Shown: positions 10,080 to 22,340, numbered from the stretch's first letter. The stretch: DNA of 64,000 bases from Buddleja alternifolia (GCA_019426215.1 CM033399.1:24995022-25059021); one strand, 5' to 3'. Notes: generated by a model from the letters alone, not told the origin. Numbers and translations are program-made.

Positions 10080-11149
10080 GAAAAATTGGATTAAGTTAGG
10101 ATGGGGAAATGTGATTTTCACCTAACTTTAGCTAACGATTTGAGTAAATTTCATTTGTCAAAATTGGAATATTTTTGGATATTATTAATCTACACCGTCA
10201 GTAGATTAATTTGGTATATTTACATTCTCAAATCCAATTTGGGATGAATGAGAAATTAAAGTTCAAAATGAGCTACTCAAACTTGTGTTTGGAAGTTAAT
10301 TGGGTGTGGGAACATAAAGGAGCTAAAGTAAGCTCATTCCACATAGAAATCATAACCAAAAAGAATTGTCCTTATATATGATTGCCTTGCAAATCTTAGT
10401 TTGACCCTTGGGTCACCACAAATTTGTGGATGAGAGAAGACTTAGATATGGCTCATTCTAACCACACACGCGTGCTGCCGCCGCCGTCCGTTCGGCCGGC
10501 CGGCTCGGGTCCGTGGGTGTGGGTTGGGCTTGCTTGGACTTAAGTTCACCTAACTTATCTTTTTGGAGGGAAATTGTTTGAATTTGAAATTCAAATTAAT
10601 TTATTATTTAAATTCCAAATTAATTCCTAACCGTTAGATGTTGCCTCTACACGATCGGACGTGATCTGTGCACCATAGCCATGTGATCGACATGTGTACT
10701 GGTGCACTGTTTATGCCAAAATGCACTGTTTCGCCGAAACGGTGCATGTTTTGGCCGAAACGGTGTTGTTTGACCGAAAAGGCACCTTTAGGGGCTAAAG
10801 TGAAAAGTTGTGTTTGCTAGCCCACATCTTTTCGACTTCTATAAATAGCCCCTCCATAAATCCGATTTTTCATCCCAAAATCAATTCTCTTCTCTATTTC
10901 TGCATTTAATTATTTTAAGTGCATTCTTAAAAATTGAGTTCAAAACAAAGTTTGTTCGTAGGGTAAAGAAGTTGTAGTGCTACTACTTCCTTACTAAGTC
11001 GTTGAATCTTGGGAAACGATTGCCATATCCCGTAAGCACCGTAAGCGGGACAATTTCGTTTCAAAGATAAAGTGTACAACACTTGCTTCGACTTTGAAAC
11101 ATTTTTTTAAGATACCAAGCCCGAGTAGGCTCACATATATTTTGCTAAC
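10075..11149 (+). repeat. 5' LTR of the inverted copia element
   Basis: It starts TGTTGGAAAAATTGG and ends ATTTTGCTAACA. TATAAATAG at 10840-10848 is the likely U3 promoter. GCCGAAACGGTG-type words recur in 10725-10790. The same sequence recurs inverted at 13832-14941. No tRNA-Met primer site of the TGGTATCAGAGC type follows it, so priming may have used another site such as a half-tRNA. Confidence 0.9.
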
Positions 11150-11181
11150 AAGTTTGAAACAAAATTCTGTATCTTGAAAAA

Positions 11182-12054
11182 ATGTCAAGCTCATCACCCA
11201 ACAACGTTACTGTCGCCGTTCCTGCTACTGTTCCCCATGTTTTAGCTCAAGGGGAAAAACCGGGCAAGTTTGCCGGTACTGATTTTAAGAGATGGCAACA
11301 AAAGATGTTGTTCTATCTCACTACTCTGAACCTTGCGAGGTTTTTGACTGAGGATGCTCCGACTGTGCCTGAAGGCAATACGGATACTCAAGCTCGAGGT
11401 GCTTGGGATGCTTGGAATCATTGTGACTTTATGTGTCACAATTACATCCTCAACGGTTTGGACGACACACTATATGATGTGTATAAAGGGTTCAAAATCG
11501 CGAGGACTCTGTGGGAGTCTTTGGACAAGAAGTACAGAACCGAAGACGCCGGGCTGAAAAAGTTTGTGGTCGGGAAATTTTTGGACTTCAAAATGGTTGA
11601 TTCCAAGACTATGATAAGTCAAGTGCAAGAGCTTCAAATCATTATGCATGAGATTCATGCAGAAGATATGGTGCTCAGTGAATCCTTCCAAGTAGCGGCT
11701 ATGATCGAGAAGCTACCACCGGGTTGGAAGGACTTCAAGAACTATCTCAAGCATAAACGCAAAGAGATGAGTCTTGAAGATTTGATAGTCAGACTTCGAA
11801 TTGAAGAAGACAACCGGTCAACTGACAAGAAGCACACAAGGTTGCCTATGGAAGCTAGAGTCAACTTAGTGGAGCCAAGCGCTAGAAAGAAGCGTAAACG
11901 TCCTTACAAGGGTCACAAAAAGGCTAAGACTAAGAAGTTCAATGGAAACTGTCATAACTGTGGAAAACCGGGCCATATGGCTAAGGACTGCCGAAAACCA
12001 AAAAATGATCGAAACCAAGCTCACCTGGCTGAAATTGAGGACACGAGGTACTAA
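11182..12054 (+). CDS. Ty1/copia gag polyprotein with zinc knuckle
   Basis: The 290-residue ORF begins 32 bp after the 5' LTR with an ATG in a good plant context (AAAATGTC). It forms the capsid-like shell that packages element RNA. The retrotransposon gag (UBN2-type) domain spans about residues 25-215, with [12 protein letters not shown] and [11 protein letters not shown] basic stretch follows ([20 protein letters not shown]), then a CCHC zinc knuckle [14 protein letters not shown] at about 259-272. Gag is intact, but the protease is in another frame five bases after the gag stop, whereas copia elements normally keep one ORF. A frameshift is likely. Expression of gag alone is conceivable. Confidence 0.85.
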   Translation: MSSSSPNNVTVAVPATVPHVLAQGEKPGKFAGTDFKRWQQKMLFYLTTLNLARFLTEDAPTVPEGNTDTQARGAWDAWNHCDFMCHNYILNGLDDTLYDVYKGFKIARTLWESLDKKYRTEDAGLKKFVVGKFLDFKMVDSKTMISQVQELQIIMHEIHAEDMVLSESFQVAAMIEKLPPGWKDFKNYLKHKRKEMSLEDLIVRLRIEEDNRSTDKKHTRLPMEARVNLVEPSARKKRKRPYKGHKKAKTKKFNGNCHNCGKPGHMAKDCRKPKNDRNQAHLAEIEDTRY

Positions 12055-12059
12055 TCGAC

Positions 12060-12618
12060 TTGTCTGAAATTGACCTCACTATTGTGGTGTTTGAGTGTAA
12101 CATGGTTGATAATCCAAAAGAGTGGTTTATCGACACTGGAGCAACTCGACACATTTGCTTGGACAAGGGGATGTTTTCGAGGTATCTTCCGATTAGTGGA
12201 CGCAAGCTCTACATGGGAAATTCTTCAACCTCGCCGGTAGTTGGACTTGGAAGAGTGGTTTTGAAGATGACCTCGGGAAAAGAACTAACATTGATCGACG
12301 TGCTACATGTACCCGACATTCGCAAGAATTTGATCTCGGGATCTGCTTTAGTTAAGGTTGGTTTTAAGTTAGCTTTTGAGGCTAATAGAGAAGCACTCAC
12401 TAAGAGTGGAATGTTTGTAGGAAAAGGTTATCTTGATAAGAGCGTTTTCAAAATGAATGTAATGACTGTCATTTGTGACCTTGGAAAGTATGAATGCGAA
12501 AATAATATTTCTTCTTACTTGATTGAGTGTTCAAACTTATGGCATGTTAGATTAGGACATGTGAATTTTAATACTTTACGTTGACTTGTCAATTTAAATT
12601 TGTTGCCAACTTTAAAAT
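12060..12618 (+). pseudogene. Copia aspartic protease and GAG-pre-integrase start, truncated
   Basis: The aspartic protease active site [12 protein letters not shown] is at about 12123-12158, and the later hydrophobic segment [10 protein letters not shown] fits a retropepsin fold that cuts the polyprotein. The frame continues into [15 protein letters not shown], the start of the GAG-pre-integrase zinc-binding region. It stops at 12582-12584 (TGA) and homology runs about 30 bp further before ending at TTTAAAAT. The missing continuation lies inverted at 18014 and downward. Confidence 0.8.
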
Positions 12619-13810
12619 GTTAAAGTTTATGCCACTATTTTGCTTTATTTTAAATAAAATTGTGAAAATATTAAGAGATAAATATATTTTGTTTCACACC
12701 TTTGAATAAATATATTATCACTTGCTATATATTCTATTTATGTGTATTTATTTTAAATAACTAAGAGAATGCAAAAAAAGAATGAATAATAAAGAAAAAA
12801 TTCCATCATAGTCAAGTAAGTGTATAAATGCCAATTTTATATTGATAAATAATAAAAAAAACAAAAATAGGGTTGGGTGCTATATATTTGTTGGAATATA
12901 GTGGAGTTGGATAAAAAAAAAAGGAATGAGGGCCAGAAAAATGAAGCTAAGACAAAGCCAAAATGGGTCGGGGAAGACCCGATAGTCGCGGTGCGAAGTT
13001 TGCAGGGGTTTCTGCAGGGTTGAGGCTGCAGCGAGAACTTTTGCTGGCTGCAGCATGGGTTTGAGGCCCCAACCAACACTTTTCAGGCTGGAGCCTGAAG
13101 AGGACAGAAGTTGCTGGAGGTCTCGCGCCTAGCAAGCCTTTTCTTGGCTGGAGCGCGAGTTTAACAAGAAGTTTGGCGATTTGGTGGATTTTGTCATGTT
13201 TTTTATTTCTAGCTTGTTTAGAATTTTTTCCTAACTGATAGGATATTTATTCTTTAGTCTTTTAGAAATGTTTTTCTTAGTCTGTTAGGGTTTTGACTTG
13301 CTCCAATACTCTATGAATAGGAGTTCTCATCTTGTAATTGTCGGATTCACTCTGAGAATTAATAAAGAAATAGTCTCATGTTGGTTCGTGAATGTAGGTA
13401 GTTTGTCGAACCATGTTAAATCCATTGATGTGAATTGGACACACATCACTCTTTTTCATCTTTTATGCTTCTTGTTTATTTTTTATATTCTGATGCTATC
13501 CTTCCTAACACTATTAGCTTACACATAAGAGGGATAATCTGCCATTTTTAATAACACATTGAACAATTACAATAACATAAAATGCCTTTTATCCAATTTT
13601 GAACTAACAAAATAATGATAATTAATGGAAATTTTGGTAAAGAAGAAAGAAAGAAAGAAAGAACGAAACTTACTGCGAGAACTATGGCAATGGTCTTGGT
13701 AATCAGCTGACCACTGTTGCAGTGCACATATACAGAAGCATAATATTTTCAATCTTAAAGTTTGTCAACAAGCTTCTACTGCATAAGCAATATTGAGTAG
13801 CTATAGGGGC
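12619..13810. other. Host flanking DNA carried within the inversion
   Basis: If the inversion is real, this block was originally downstream of the element's 3' LTR, after the TA tract. It holds no gene. The LTR-like segment at 12889-13510 is described separately. Confidence 0.45.
12889..13510 (+). mobile_element. Possible solo LTR, 622 bp
   Basis: It starts TGTTGGAATATAG and ends TTCCTAACA. Near-identical 5-bp flanks (ATATT and CTATT) could be a worn TSD. LTR-like landmarks are a GC-rich U3-like half with repeated GCTGCAG and TGGAGC words, a promoter-like CTCTATGAATAG at about 13309, and AATAAAG at about 13361. The superfamily is unknown, and the ends are tentative. Confidence 0.35.
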
Positions 13811-13831
13811 TATATATATATATATATATAT

Positions 13832-14941
13832 TGTTAGCAAAATATATGTGAGCCTACTCGGGCTTGGTATCTTAAAAAATTGTTTCAAAGTCGAGGCAAG
13901 TGTTGTACACTTTATCTTTGAAACGAAATTGCCCCGCTCACGGTGCTTACGGGATATGACAATCGTTTCCCAAGATTCATTGACTTAGTAAGGAAGTAGT
14001 AGCACTACAACTTCTTTACCCTACGAACAAACTTTGTTTTGAACTCAATTTTTAAGAATGCACTTAAAATAATTAAATGCAAAAAGAGAGAAGAGAATTG
14101 ATTTTGGGATGAAAAATCGGATTTATGGAGGGGCTATTTATAGAGGTCGAAAAGATGTGGGCTAGCAAACACAATTTTTCACTTTAGCCCCTAAAGGTGC
14201 CTTTTCGGTCAAACAACACCGTTTCGGCCAAAACATGCACCATTTTGGCGAAACAGTGCATTTTGGCAGAAACAGTGCACACGGTCCCTGTGCACCGGTA
14301 CACATGTCGATCACATGGCTATGGTGCACAAATCACGTCCGATCGTGTAGAGGCAACATCTAACGGTTAGGAATTAATTTGGAATTTAAATAATAAATTA
14401 ATTTGAATTTCAAATTCAAACAATTTCCCTCCAAAAAGATAAGTTAGGTGAACTTAAGTCCAAGCAAGCCCAACCTACACCCACGTCCATGGACCCGACC
14501 CGACCCGAGTCGGCCGGTCGGACGGCGGCGGCGGCAGCGCGCATGTGCGTGTGGTTAGAATGGGCCATATCTAAGTACTCTCTCATCCACAAAATTGTGG
14601 TGACCCAAGGGTCAAACTAAGATTTGCAAGGCAATCATATATAAGGACAATTCTTTTTGGTTATGGTTTCTATGTGGGATGAGCTTACTTTAGCTCCTTT
14701 ATGTTGCCACTCCCAATTAACATCCAAACACAAGTTTGAGTAGCTCACTTTGGACTTTAATTTCTCATTCATCCCAAATTGGATTTGAGAATGTAAATAT
14801 ACAAAATTAATCTACTTACGGTGTAGATTAATAATATCCAAAGATATTCCAATTTCGACAAATGGAATTTACTGAAATCATTAGCTAAAGTTAGGTGAAA
14901 ATCACATTTCCCCATCCTAACTTAATCCAATTTTTCCAACA
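13832..14941 (-). repeat. 3' LTR of the copia element, inverted
   Basis: This is the reverse complement of the LTR at 10075-11149, with matching TG...CA ends. Small indels explain 1110 versus 1075 bp. On the minus strand it is preceded by a polypurine tract (TGGGGGAT, 14942-14949), so it is the 3' LTR. Its outer side is the (TA)n tract at 13811-13831. Confidence 0.9.
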
Positions 14942-14949
14942 ATCCCCCA

Positions 14950-15640
14950 CATGAATGAAACTAATGCAAAGTTTTCATGCAGACGCTTAAGAGAATTCAA
15001 GCGAGAGGCTATTGCATGAGGAGAGGTAGTTTTTTGCTTTTAACCTTCCTTAGTGTAATACCATCGGATTTACTTGCTGGCAGTGAACGTGATGTCTTGA
15101 ACTGATCAGCGTTTTGTGTAAACCAAGACAATGATACTCACACAATAACTTCTCTAACAAAATTATTTGTTGTCACTGTTGTGTCCGTTTTGGCCATGGA
15201 ACACATCTTGGATTCATAAGTGTTTAATGTTAATGCTTAACATTTGAACCGACCCTCACTTCACACTTATATAGGTGACACTCCTATCAAGAGTACCCTG
15301 CCATACTCCACTTTGTTATGTCTCATCACCCTTTGAGACAATATAGGAATCATTAAAAGCTTGTAGCTTAACCTTACCTACGCTCTACAGGTTTTGCACT
15401 TGTTCTATCCTAGGAATGGGTAGGAGATTTATTAATACTCCTCAAGTGCGACACTGAATCTTCATAACTTAGTTGTCCCTTTTGAACCAAGATCTTGGGA
15501 TCTCCAGTCAACATGGTTGGGTTACCGCTATGTAGATTCTTAAGATGTAGGATTCAATCCCATTCCCCTCGATAGGTAGTATATTTGATCTCTAGGCAAA
15601 GCTTTTGTTAATGGATCCGCAATATTCTCTTTAGATTTTA
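14950..15640 (-). other. Copia 3' untranslated region
   Basis: This lies between the end of RNase H and the polypurine tract on the minus strand. No ORF of note. Confidence 0.5.
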
Positions 15641-16310
15641 TATAATCGATAGAGATGATGCCATTAGATCAATTGCTTAATGGTATTATGTCTTCATATA
15701 TGTCGGGACTTACCATTGTACATGCTACTTTGTGCTCTTCCAATTGTCGTTGTACTATCGCAATGTACAAGTATGGGAGGCACAGGTTTCAGCCAACAAG
15801 GAATGTCTTCTAAGAAATTACAAAGCCACTCGGCTTCTTGTCCAGCCTTATCTAAAGCTATAAACTCCGACTCCATCGTGGATCAAGCTATGCACGTTTG
15901 TTTAGAAGATTTCCATGACACTGCTCCACCACCAATAGTAAATACATAACCACTAGTGGACTTTGAGTATTTCGTGTCAGATATCCAATTCGCATCAGTG
16001 TATCCTTCTAATACAACGGGATATCTTTTATAATGTAATCCATAATTCCAAGTATATTTTAGATATCTCAGAACTCTAGTTAGTGCCGTCCAATGGTGAC
16101 TACTAGGATTACTTGTAAATCTACTCAATTTATGTACCGAGTGTGCAATATCCGGACGTGTGCAGTTTACGATACATAAGACTGCCAATAATCCTTGAAT
16201 ATTCCAATTGAGATACAGGTTCGCCATGGTTTTTAGTTAAATGTAAACTAAGATCCATAGACGTCTTGCAAGGTTTACAATCAAATTGATTAAACCTTTT
16301 CAACACATTC
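15641..16310 (-). pseudogene. Copia RNase H, frameshifted
   Basis: The minus-strand reading includes [20 protein letters not shown], the RNase H core with its catalytic Asp, then [12 protein letters not shown]. After a shift it reads MESEFIALDKAGQEAEWL and ILVHCDSTTTIG, the final RNase H motifs. The domain removes the RNA strand during reverse transcription. The frame breaks near 15880 and near 16150-16230, so the enzyme is dead. Confidence 0.8.
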
Positions 16311-17060
16311 TCAATGTTGAGATTGTGATAAAACAATTCCATCAGATGTCCTAGAAATTTTGATTCCTAGTATGACATCAGCTACACCCACATCTTTCAT
16401 CTCAAAGTTCCTCTTTAACATTGATTTAGTTTCCATGATAATATCATGACTACTACCCATAATAAGCATATCGTCTACATATAGACATACAATTACATAT
16501 GCTTTAGGTGTGCCTTTGATATAAACACATTTGTCACATTCATTTATCTTGAAACCATTTGACAACAATGTCTTGTCAAATTTTTCGTGCCATTGCTTTG
16601 GCGCTTGTTTAAGTCCAGACAAAGACCTAACAAGTCTACACACCTTGTTCTCATTTCTAGGAGCTATGTACCCCTCGGGTTGCTCCATATAGAATTCTTC
16701 ATCTAATTCACCGTTTAGAAAGGCGGTTTTAACATCCATTTGATGTATCTCTAGATCATACAATGCGGCGATTGCAATGAGTACTCTAATGGAAGTTATC
16801 CTCGTTACTAGTGAATAGGTATCAAAGAAATCAAGGCCTTCAGTTTGTTTAAAACCTTTCACAACCAAACGAGCCTTATATTTGTCAATAGAACCATCAG
16901 CTTTGTATTTCTTTTTCAGAATCCATTTACAACCCAACGGCTTGCTACCTTTAGGAAGATCAACTAGTTCCCAGGTATGGTTCTACATTATCGAGTCTAT
17001 TACACTGTTTATAGCCTCTTTCCAAAGTGGTGCGCCCGGACTAGATAAAGCTTCTTTGAT
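16311..17060 (-). pseudogene. Copia reverse transcriptase (RVT_2)
   Basis: The minus-strand frame of 208 codons carries the full copia RT palm: CKWILKKKYKADGSIDKYKA, the catalytic VKTAFLNGELDEEFYMEQP, then SLSGLKQAPKQWHEKF, and the active-site box CLYVDDMLIMG. It is the best-preserved enzyme of this element and is open from 16937 down to 16311. Its N-terminal lead-in (APLWKEAINSVIDSI, about 17035-16988) is in the preceding frame, separated by a stop near 16985. Loss of the linked integrase and RNase H frames makes the whole element non-autonomous. Confidence 0.85.
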
Positions 17061-18014
17061 TGTTCTAGGCTCATTTTCTAACATATAAGTTAGAAAATCC
17101 GGACCAAAAGACTTAGCTACTTTTGTCCTTTTACTACGACGTGGTTCTTCATTAATTTGATGTGAATCACTTGTAGCTTCATAAGTTCTCTTATCTGAAC
17201 ATGTTTCTTTCCTATCTTTACAAGGAAAGATATCCTCGAAAAAGATAACATTTCTCGATTCAATAATAGTGTTTTCATGTACCTCGGGATTTTCAAACTT
17301 ATGTACAAGGAATCTATAGGCACTACTATTATGTGCATATCCAATGAATATGCAATCAACCATTTTTTGACCAATTTTAACATGTTTAGGCTTAGGTACT
17401 TCTACTTTAGCCAAGCACCCCCACACTTTTAAGTATTTGTAGGAAGGTTTATGACCTTTCCATAATTCATAAGGAGTTTCACTCCTAGTTTTGTGTGGTA
17501 TTTTATTTAGAATGTAGTTGGCTGAAAGTATCGCTCCCCCCCCCCCCCCAAATTTTGGGGTAAGCCCGAATTTATCAACATATCATTCATCATCTCTTTT
17601 AGAGTACGATTTTTACGTTCAGCTACGCCATTTGATTGAGGAGAATAAGGTGCGGTAGTTTGATGAATAATTTCAAATTCTTGACAAAATTCATCAAATG
17701 GTACTCCATATTCACCACCTCTATCACTTCAAATACTTTTAATTCGACAGCTAAGTTGATTTTCAACTTCATTCTTATGTTGTTTAAACACTTCAACGGC
17801 CTCGTCTTTGCTTCTTAGAAAATATACATAACAGTAGCGTGTGCAATCATCGATGAATGTAATGAAATATTTTCTACCACCTCTAGTTTGCACAAACTTT
17901 AAATCACAAAAATCGGTGTGAATAAGTTCTGGAGGTTCGGTACTTCTTTCAACAGAATGAAGTTAGTTTAGCTTCGACACAAATTTCACACTTATCGTGA
18001 TTATCAATTTTAAA
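17061..18014 (-). pseudogene. Copia integrase, several frames
   Basis: The zinc-binding CEICVEAKL lies near 17987-17960. The catalytic core follows with [15 protein letters not shown] (first Asp), SDRGGEYG (second Asp) and NGVAERKNRTLKEM (Glu), about 17925-17605. The C-terminal GYAHNSSAYRFLVHKFENPE is near 17345-17285. A stop precedes SDRGG, and a 14-C run at about 17536-17549 breaks the frame. The inverted order relative to gag is the key oddity of this element. Confidence 0.8.
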
Positions 18015-18508
18015 CTCATATGATATGACTAATAAAATTGTGTATTGAAAATCGTCACACATCCATTAATCACATAAGTACATTGAAGATTATTAGATAT
18101 CTATAATATACAATATACATTTATATTTTGTATATTTTGGAATAACATACATATACATGTTATTAATATATGTATATATATATGTTACCTCTAAATATAT
18201 TATTATTATATATTTAATATCACTATTATATTTTGTATATTTTGGAATAACATACATATACGTGTTATTAATAAATAAATAAATATATATATATATATGC
18301 TACCTCTAAATATATTATATATTTCATAACACTATTATTTTAAAAATTAGGAAAAATAATATATAAAAAACAAGAAAATGCATTATATATTGGTTACTAT
18401 ATATATGAGGGTGCATTTGTCATTTACTTACTAAATGATAAAAAATAAGGTTGGTTGTTATTAGCTAATTTTTGAAAACACAAGGGAGTAATCAACCCTT
18501 TTTAATAA
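18015..18508. other. AT-rich DNA past the inversion breakpoint
   Basis: No gene. Contains the tandem duplication described next. Confidence 0.5.
18122..18335 (+). repeat. Direct tandem duplication, ~105-bp unit
   Basis: Copies begin at 18122 and 18227 with TATATTTTGTATATTTTGG, then share GAATAACATACATATAC, GTTATTAATA and TACCTCTAAATATATTA. They differ in an internal TA/AAAT microsatellite. Confidence 0.8.
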
Positions 18509-19338
18509 CACTGTGGGTAATATCAATATAAAAAATAAGACATTAGTGACAAAATGTCAAGTGACAATGTCAAAGTTGTCACTAATTACAAATTTTTAGT
18601 GACAAGATTTTCTGTTTTTGTCACAAGAATAAGTTTTACATGTTTAATAGTGACAAGATTTATATAAAAATTGTTACTCTTGATAGTTAGTAACAATTGA
18701 GTGAGACACCTTTAGTGACAACAATCTTAAGTGTCACTCTATTTGTGCTGTCTTATACATATGTCACTAATTGTCAATAGTAACAACTTTAAGAAAGTTT
18801 TGTCACTAAAAATCTTTATTGTGACAAAATAAAAGTTATTGTCACTCATTATATATCTAGCGACACTTTTTATATTGTAACTTCCAGTTTTTGTCAAAAT
18901 ATTACTTTTTGTTGTAGTGATCGCTACAACAAAAAGTAATATTTGTAACAAAATTTGAAGTAACAATGTTAAAATTGTCACTATATGTACATAATGAGTG
19001 ACAGTAATTTTTGCTTTGTCACAATAAGAATTTTTAGTGACAAGAGTTTTTTTAAGTTGTCACTCTAGACAATTAATGACACATGTATAGTGACAACTAT
19101 AATTGTTGTTACTAAATTGTCATAAAAAGTGTGTCACTAATTGTCCATAATGACAACAATTTTCTTGTCACTAATTACCAAGAGTGACAACTTTTATACA
19201 ACTTTTATCACTATTAAACATGTGGAACATATTTTAGTGACAAGACAAAAGTTCTTGTCACTAAAAATTGATACTTAGTGATAACTTTGACATTGTCACT
19301 TGACATTTTTGTCACCAATATCATATTTTTTTGTAGTG
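18509..19338. mobile_element. 830-bp foldback element with ~410-bp inverted arms (CACTA-like ends)
   Basis: The left arm (18509-18919) and right arm (18924-19338) are imperfect reverse complements across their full length, meeting at TTGTAGTGATCGCTACAA (18911-18928). The outer ends are CACTG... and ...TGTAGTG, and the inner ends carry CACTACAACAAAAAG. GTGACAA and TTGTCACTA occur many times in each arm, like subterminal repeats of CACTA transposons. Flanking TAA and TGA are not a clear 3-bp TSD. It has no coding capacity. A transcript could fold into one long hairpin. Confidence 0.75.
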
Positions 19339-21640
19339 TGATATGCCCCTTTCCAAAAACACATGGGGTGAAATGTCTTTTATTTTAGCCCTTAAAATTT
19401 ATACTATATTCGTAGAAGACTCGTATATGTGGAATAGTGGAAATAACTCCTCCCCCCTCGGGGCGCTCCCGCCCGGGTATATGTTAGGATTAAACCGTAT
19501 CTTTGATTTGAGATGCTTGAAAATCGAAACCCAACTGAATATCCAAATGATACAAAATTCTATGAATAAACTTTTGATATGATATTGTGCACAAGAAGGA
19601 ATTTAGTCGTGTTAGGGTGGGGGGGTTTAAATGACCCGGGAAAGCAGTATTGTGGACCATCACCAATAATTAATCATCCACCAAAATGGCCATACATTCA
19701 AATGACCCGGGAAAGCTTTATTAGAAGGCCCAAGGTTGGTGGAGGGTAACAAACTTAATTATGAATTATTATCAAAATAAAAAAGGAGCCAAAAAATAAA
19801 TAAAGTGGAAGTGAATAAGTCTAATTAGATGGTCCTAAAATCATGAGATATCCTAATCGCGTATTCTTTTATGGTGCACTAAGGTACCATCTCAAATGAC
19901 AACATCGATTAATGGTGGCACTCCACCATAATATTTCATGGTTCAACTACTTGCTTTAGGAAGATTTTTAATTTTGTAAAATAGAATCTTGAATTTGCTA
20001 CTAGCCTAAAAAAAATTAGAAAAAAAGAAGAGATTCTCAATGTCCAATTTGTTCAATAAATTATTTTGTATTATAGCTATTCTTAAATTCAACGACTTTC
20101 TTTTTTATGTGTAGACAAATTGTCTTTTCTAAGAGGAAAAAATTAACAATTTTCCGTAAACAGGACCAATAAAAAATGTATAATAGCAAAAATTGTTGTA
20201 TTAGGTCGTCCAATATTAAAGATCTTTGGCACAAGTACGAGCACAAAAGAAATAAAACATCTCTATAAGTAGATATTTACAAGTTTTGATTGGACTGTGC
20301 TTCTCGAATATATTTACCTCTTTATGCAAATGCTAATTTTAAGATAGAGCGAAAAGTAGCGTTATAAATATAATTATAAGAGGAGGGCAACTAAAAATAG
20401 TTAAAACAATAAGAATAAGTTAAAATGATGTTTCTGAAGTAGTTCAAATTTACTTTTCGTGTATGGCATGACTTATTTGCTGTTCATTAAAATGCTTGAA
20501 AGGTTGAAAACATATACAATTTCTTAAATTTATTTGAAAAATCCGGTGTATAAGAAATCTAAATTAATATATTAAAGTTTTAAGCATATCATAAAGAATG
20601 TTTTGCTTTATTTTCGAGAGACTGCATAAATGCTCATAGGATTTTTTATTTTGTTTTCCCTTCTTTTTTATATACAAGTGTGCTTTGTGTCTGGATTATA
20701 TTTTGTCACATGACATGAAGTCAAGGCATAAGCTTATAATATAATTATTCGGTCAAAATGAAAATCAATATTCAATAGCTATGTAGAATAAAAAAAAAAA
20801 TCAAACTTATGTCCGTAAATTTATGCTTCATAAATTTGAATATGAAATTGAAAATACATAAGATAAAGTTGAACAATATTCGATCTATAAACTAAAGGAT
20901 ATACCAACTTTTCCTGTAGTTTTTCTTTTTTTAAAGAAATATGATAGAAGCATGTTGCGTTTTCTCAATTAGGTCAGTAGAGACAAGTTTGCTTAAGTTC
21001 ATATTTGACTAATGAATGGATTTTTGGTTGTAATTGTGACTTAGTCCATTTTTATAATTGTCTAATGAACTTATTTATCAAAAAAAAAAAAGTTCATATT
21101 TGGCTAGATCATAAATGAGCCTTTGTCTCCTGTTTGAACTTGTTTGAGTTCTTGTAAATAATGCTGGAGTTTGGTTCGAAAATATATATATATCAATTCC
21201 AGATTAGTTTAAATTTATAGTTTCTAACTTTTTCTATTCGAAGAATTAATAAGATGACTTTATATCACAATATAAAACACCAATCTCAAAATATATTAGA
21301 AAAGTAAAACCAAATTACATGCATACTATATATATTCATTAAACTTGAATTCACAAAGTTTGAAAAATTAATTATACTATATATTAATTTTGTATTGAAA
21401 AAATATATTATTTAACTTGAGGGCTATTTGTAAATTAAATTCATGAAATTGTTCTTGAATTTTTTGTTCTCGTATAGCTAGAATTACGAGTAATTGTTAT
21501 ATAATTTTAGTATTTATTTTCAACATATATATATATATCATATGTTTCATATATTGAACAATTATTATACAAAATATTTATTTTTCATCCGAGCACAAGC
21601 CTATTTAAGTTGAGCTCACGTATTCAGATTGAATCTAAAA
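19339..21640. other. AT-rich intergenic DNA, no gene seen
   Basis: Short ORFs here have no recognisable content. AATGACCCGGGAAAGC is repeated at 19630-19645 and 19701-19716, 71 bp apart. Small TA runs occur at 21184-21193 and 21526-21539. Confidence 0.5.
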
Positions 21641-21648
21641 TATCTTTA

Positions 21649-21814
21649 GTTTATAACCAAGGGTGTCCCCAGGCGGACGAGGCAGAGAGATCACCAAAAT
21701 AGATATAGTCTGTCTCAACAAAGTTTTTTTCATACACACAGTCAGGGATCGAATCCCAAACAATATAGTTAAGAAATCCAGCTATCTACCAATTGTGTTG
21801 CACCTTGTTGGTAG
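21649..21814 (-). mobile_element. SINE copy (older), minus strand
   Basis: It matches the SINE at 29122-29312 over its length: GGCAGAGAGATCACC, TTTTTCATACACAC, CTATCTACCAATTGT and CTTGTTGG. The B-box-like GGGATTCGATCCCTGAC (minus strand, near 21757-21741) supports tRNA ancestry. The flanks TTGAATCTAAAAT and TTGAATCCAAATT are an eroded TSD. The poly(A) tail is lost. Confidence 0.65.
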
Positions 21815-21828
21815 CTTGAATCCAAATT

Positions 21829-22340
21829 CAATTACTAATTAAGCATCTGATCAGGCTAAATCGTTCAAGGTTCGACTTGCAAGTATTTGTCCGGGTTTGC
21901 GTAGTTTAAAGCAACTTGAGCTCATTAAAAATATAAAAAAACACGTACAAAGTCAAAGCATGTTTATTATTAAATTATAAACATGGATTGTGGTCGCATT
22001 CAATCCCTGAAGTTCAAGACATGACGAAAGCCCTTATGTATATTTGAAAAATCTAACGTGGCAAATCAAAATTTTAAGGACAATAGTGCCCTTCTCATTT
22101 ACCCCCGTAAGGTGTGTTTTGTCACAAGTACTTCCTTATAATCTACTTTGAGTTATTTTGAACTTTTTCTAAAAGTTTATTTTAAATACCATTCAAATCT
22201 TATGGTGTTTTCGTAATCGAAATAAAATTACCTAGAAGCTCTATAAAGTTAGAATCTTCATATTTTGATATATGATTACTCAAATTATTGTACAATTACG
22301 TTTTATAAACTCGATTATAGTATATCATATGTAACTAATA
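21829..22340. other. AT-rich intergenic DNA
   Basis: Nothing bounded is seen. Around 22010-22110 the wording resembles worn Mutator-like ends, without a partner. Confidence 0.45.

Larger units (their letters stand above)
10075..18014. mobile_element. Ty1/copia element with inverted 3' half
   Basis: The plus strand carries LTR, gag and protease (10075-12618). The minus strand carries integrase, RT, RNase H and LTR (18014 down to 13832). Together they make exactly one element. The plus half stops at the NLNLLPT...K region of the GAG-pre-integrase segment. The minus half starts at the next codons (KIDNHDKCEICVE). TTTAAAAT (12611-12618) and its complement ATTTTAAA (18007-18014) sit at the two breakpoints. 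Both LTRs are bounded on their outer side by (TA)n, so one insertion into a TA microsatellite followed by an inversion of about 5.4 kb explains the layout. Confidence 0.75.

Noticed and set aside
12837..13135. Cys- and Pro-rich minus-strand open frames
   Set aside because: They overlap each other in a GC-rich LTR-like segment and have no family signature.
18739..18981. 80-codon minus-strand frame
   Set aside because: Spans the centre of the foldback element and is produced by its GTGACAA repeats.
19339..21640. Searched for promoters or exons of a second host gene
   Set aside because: Only short frames without splice or domain support were found.
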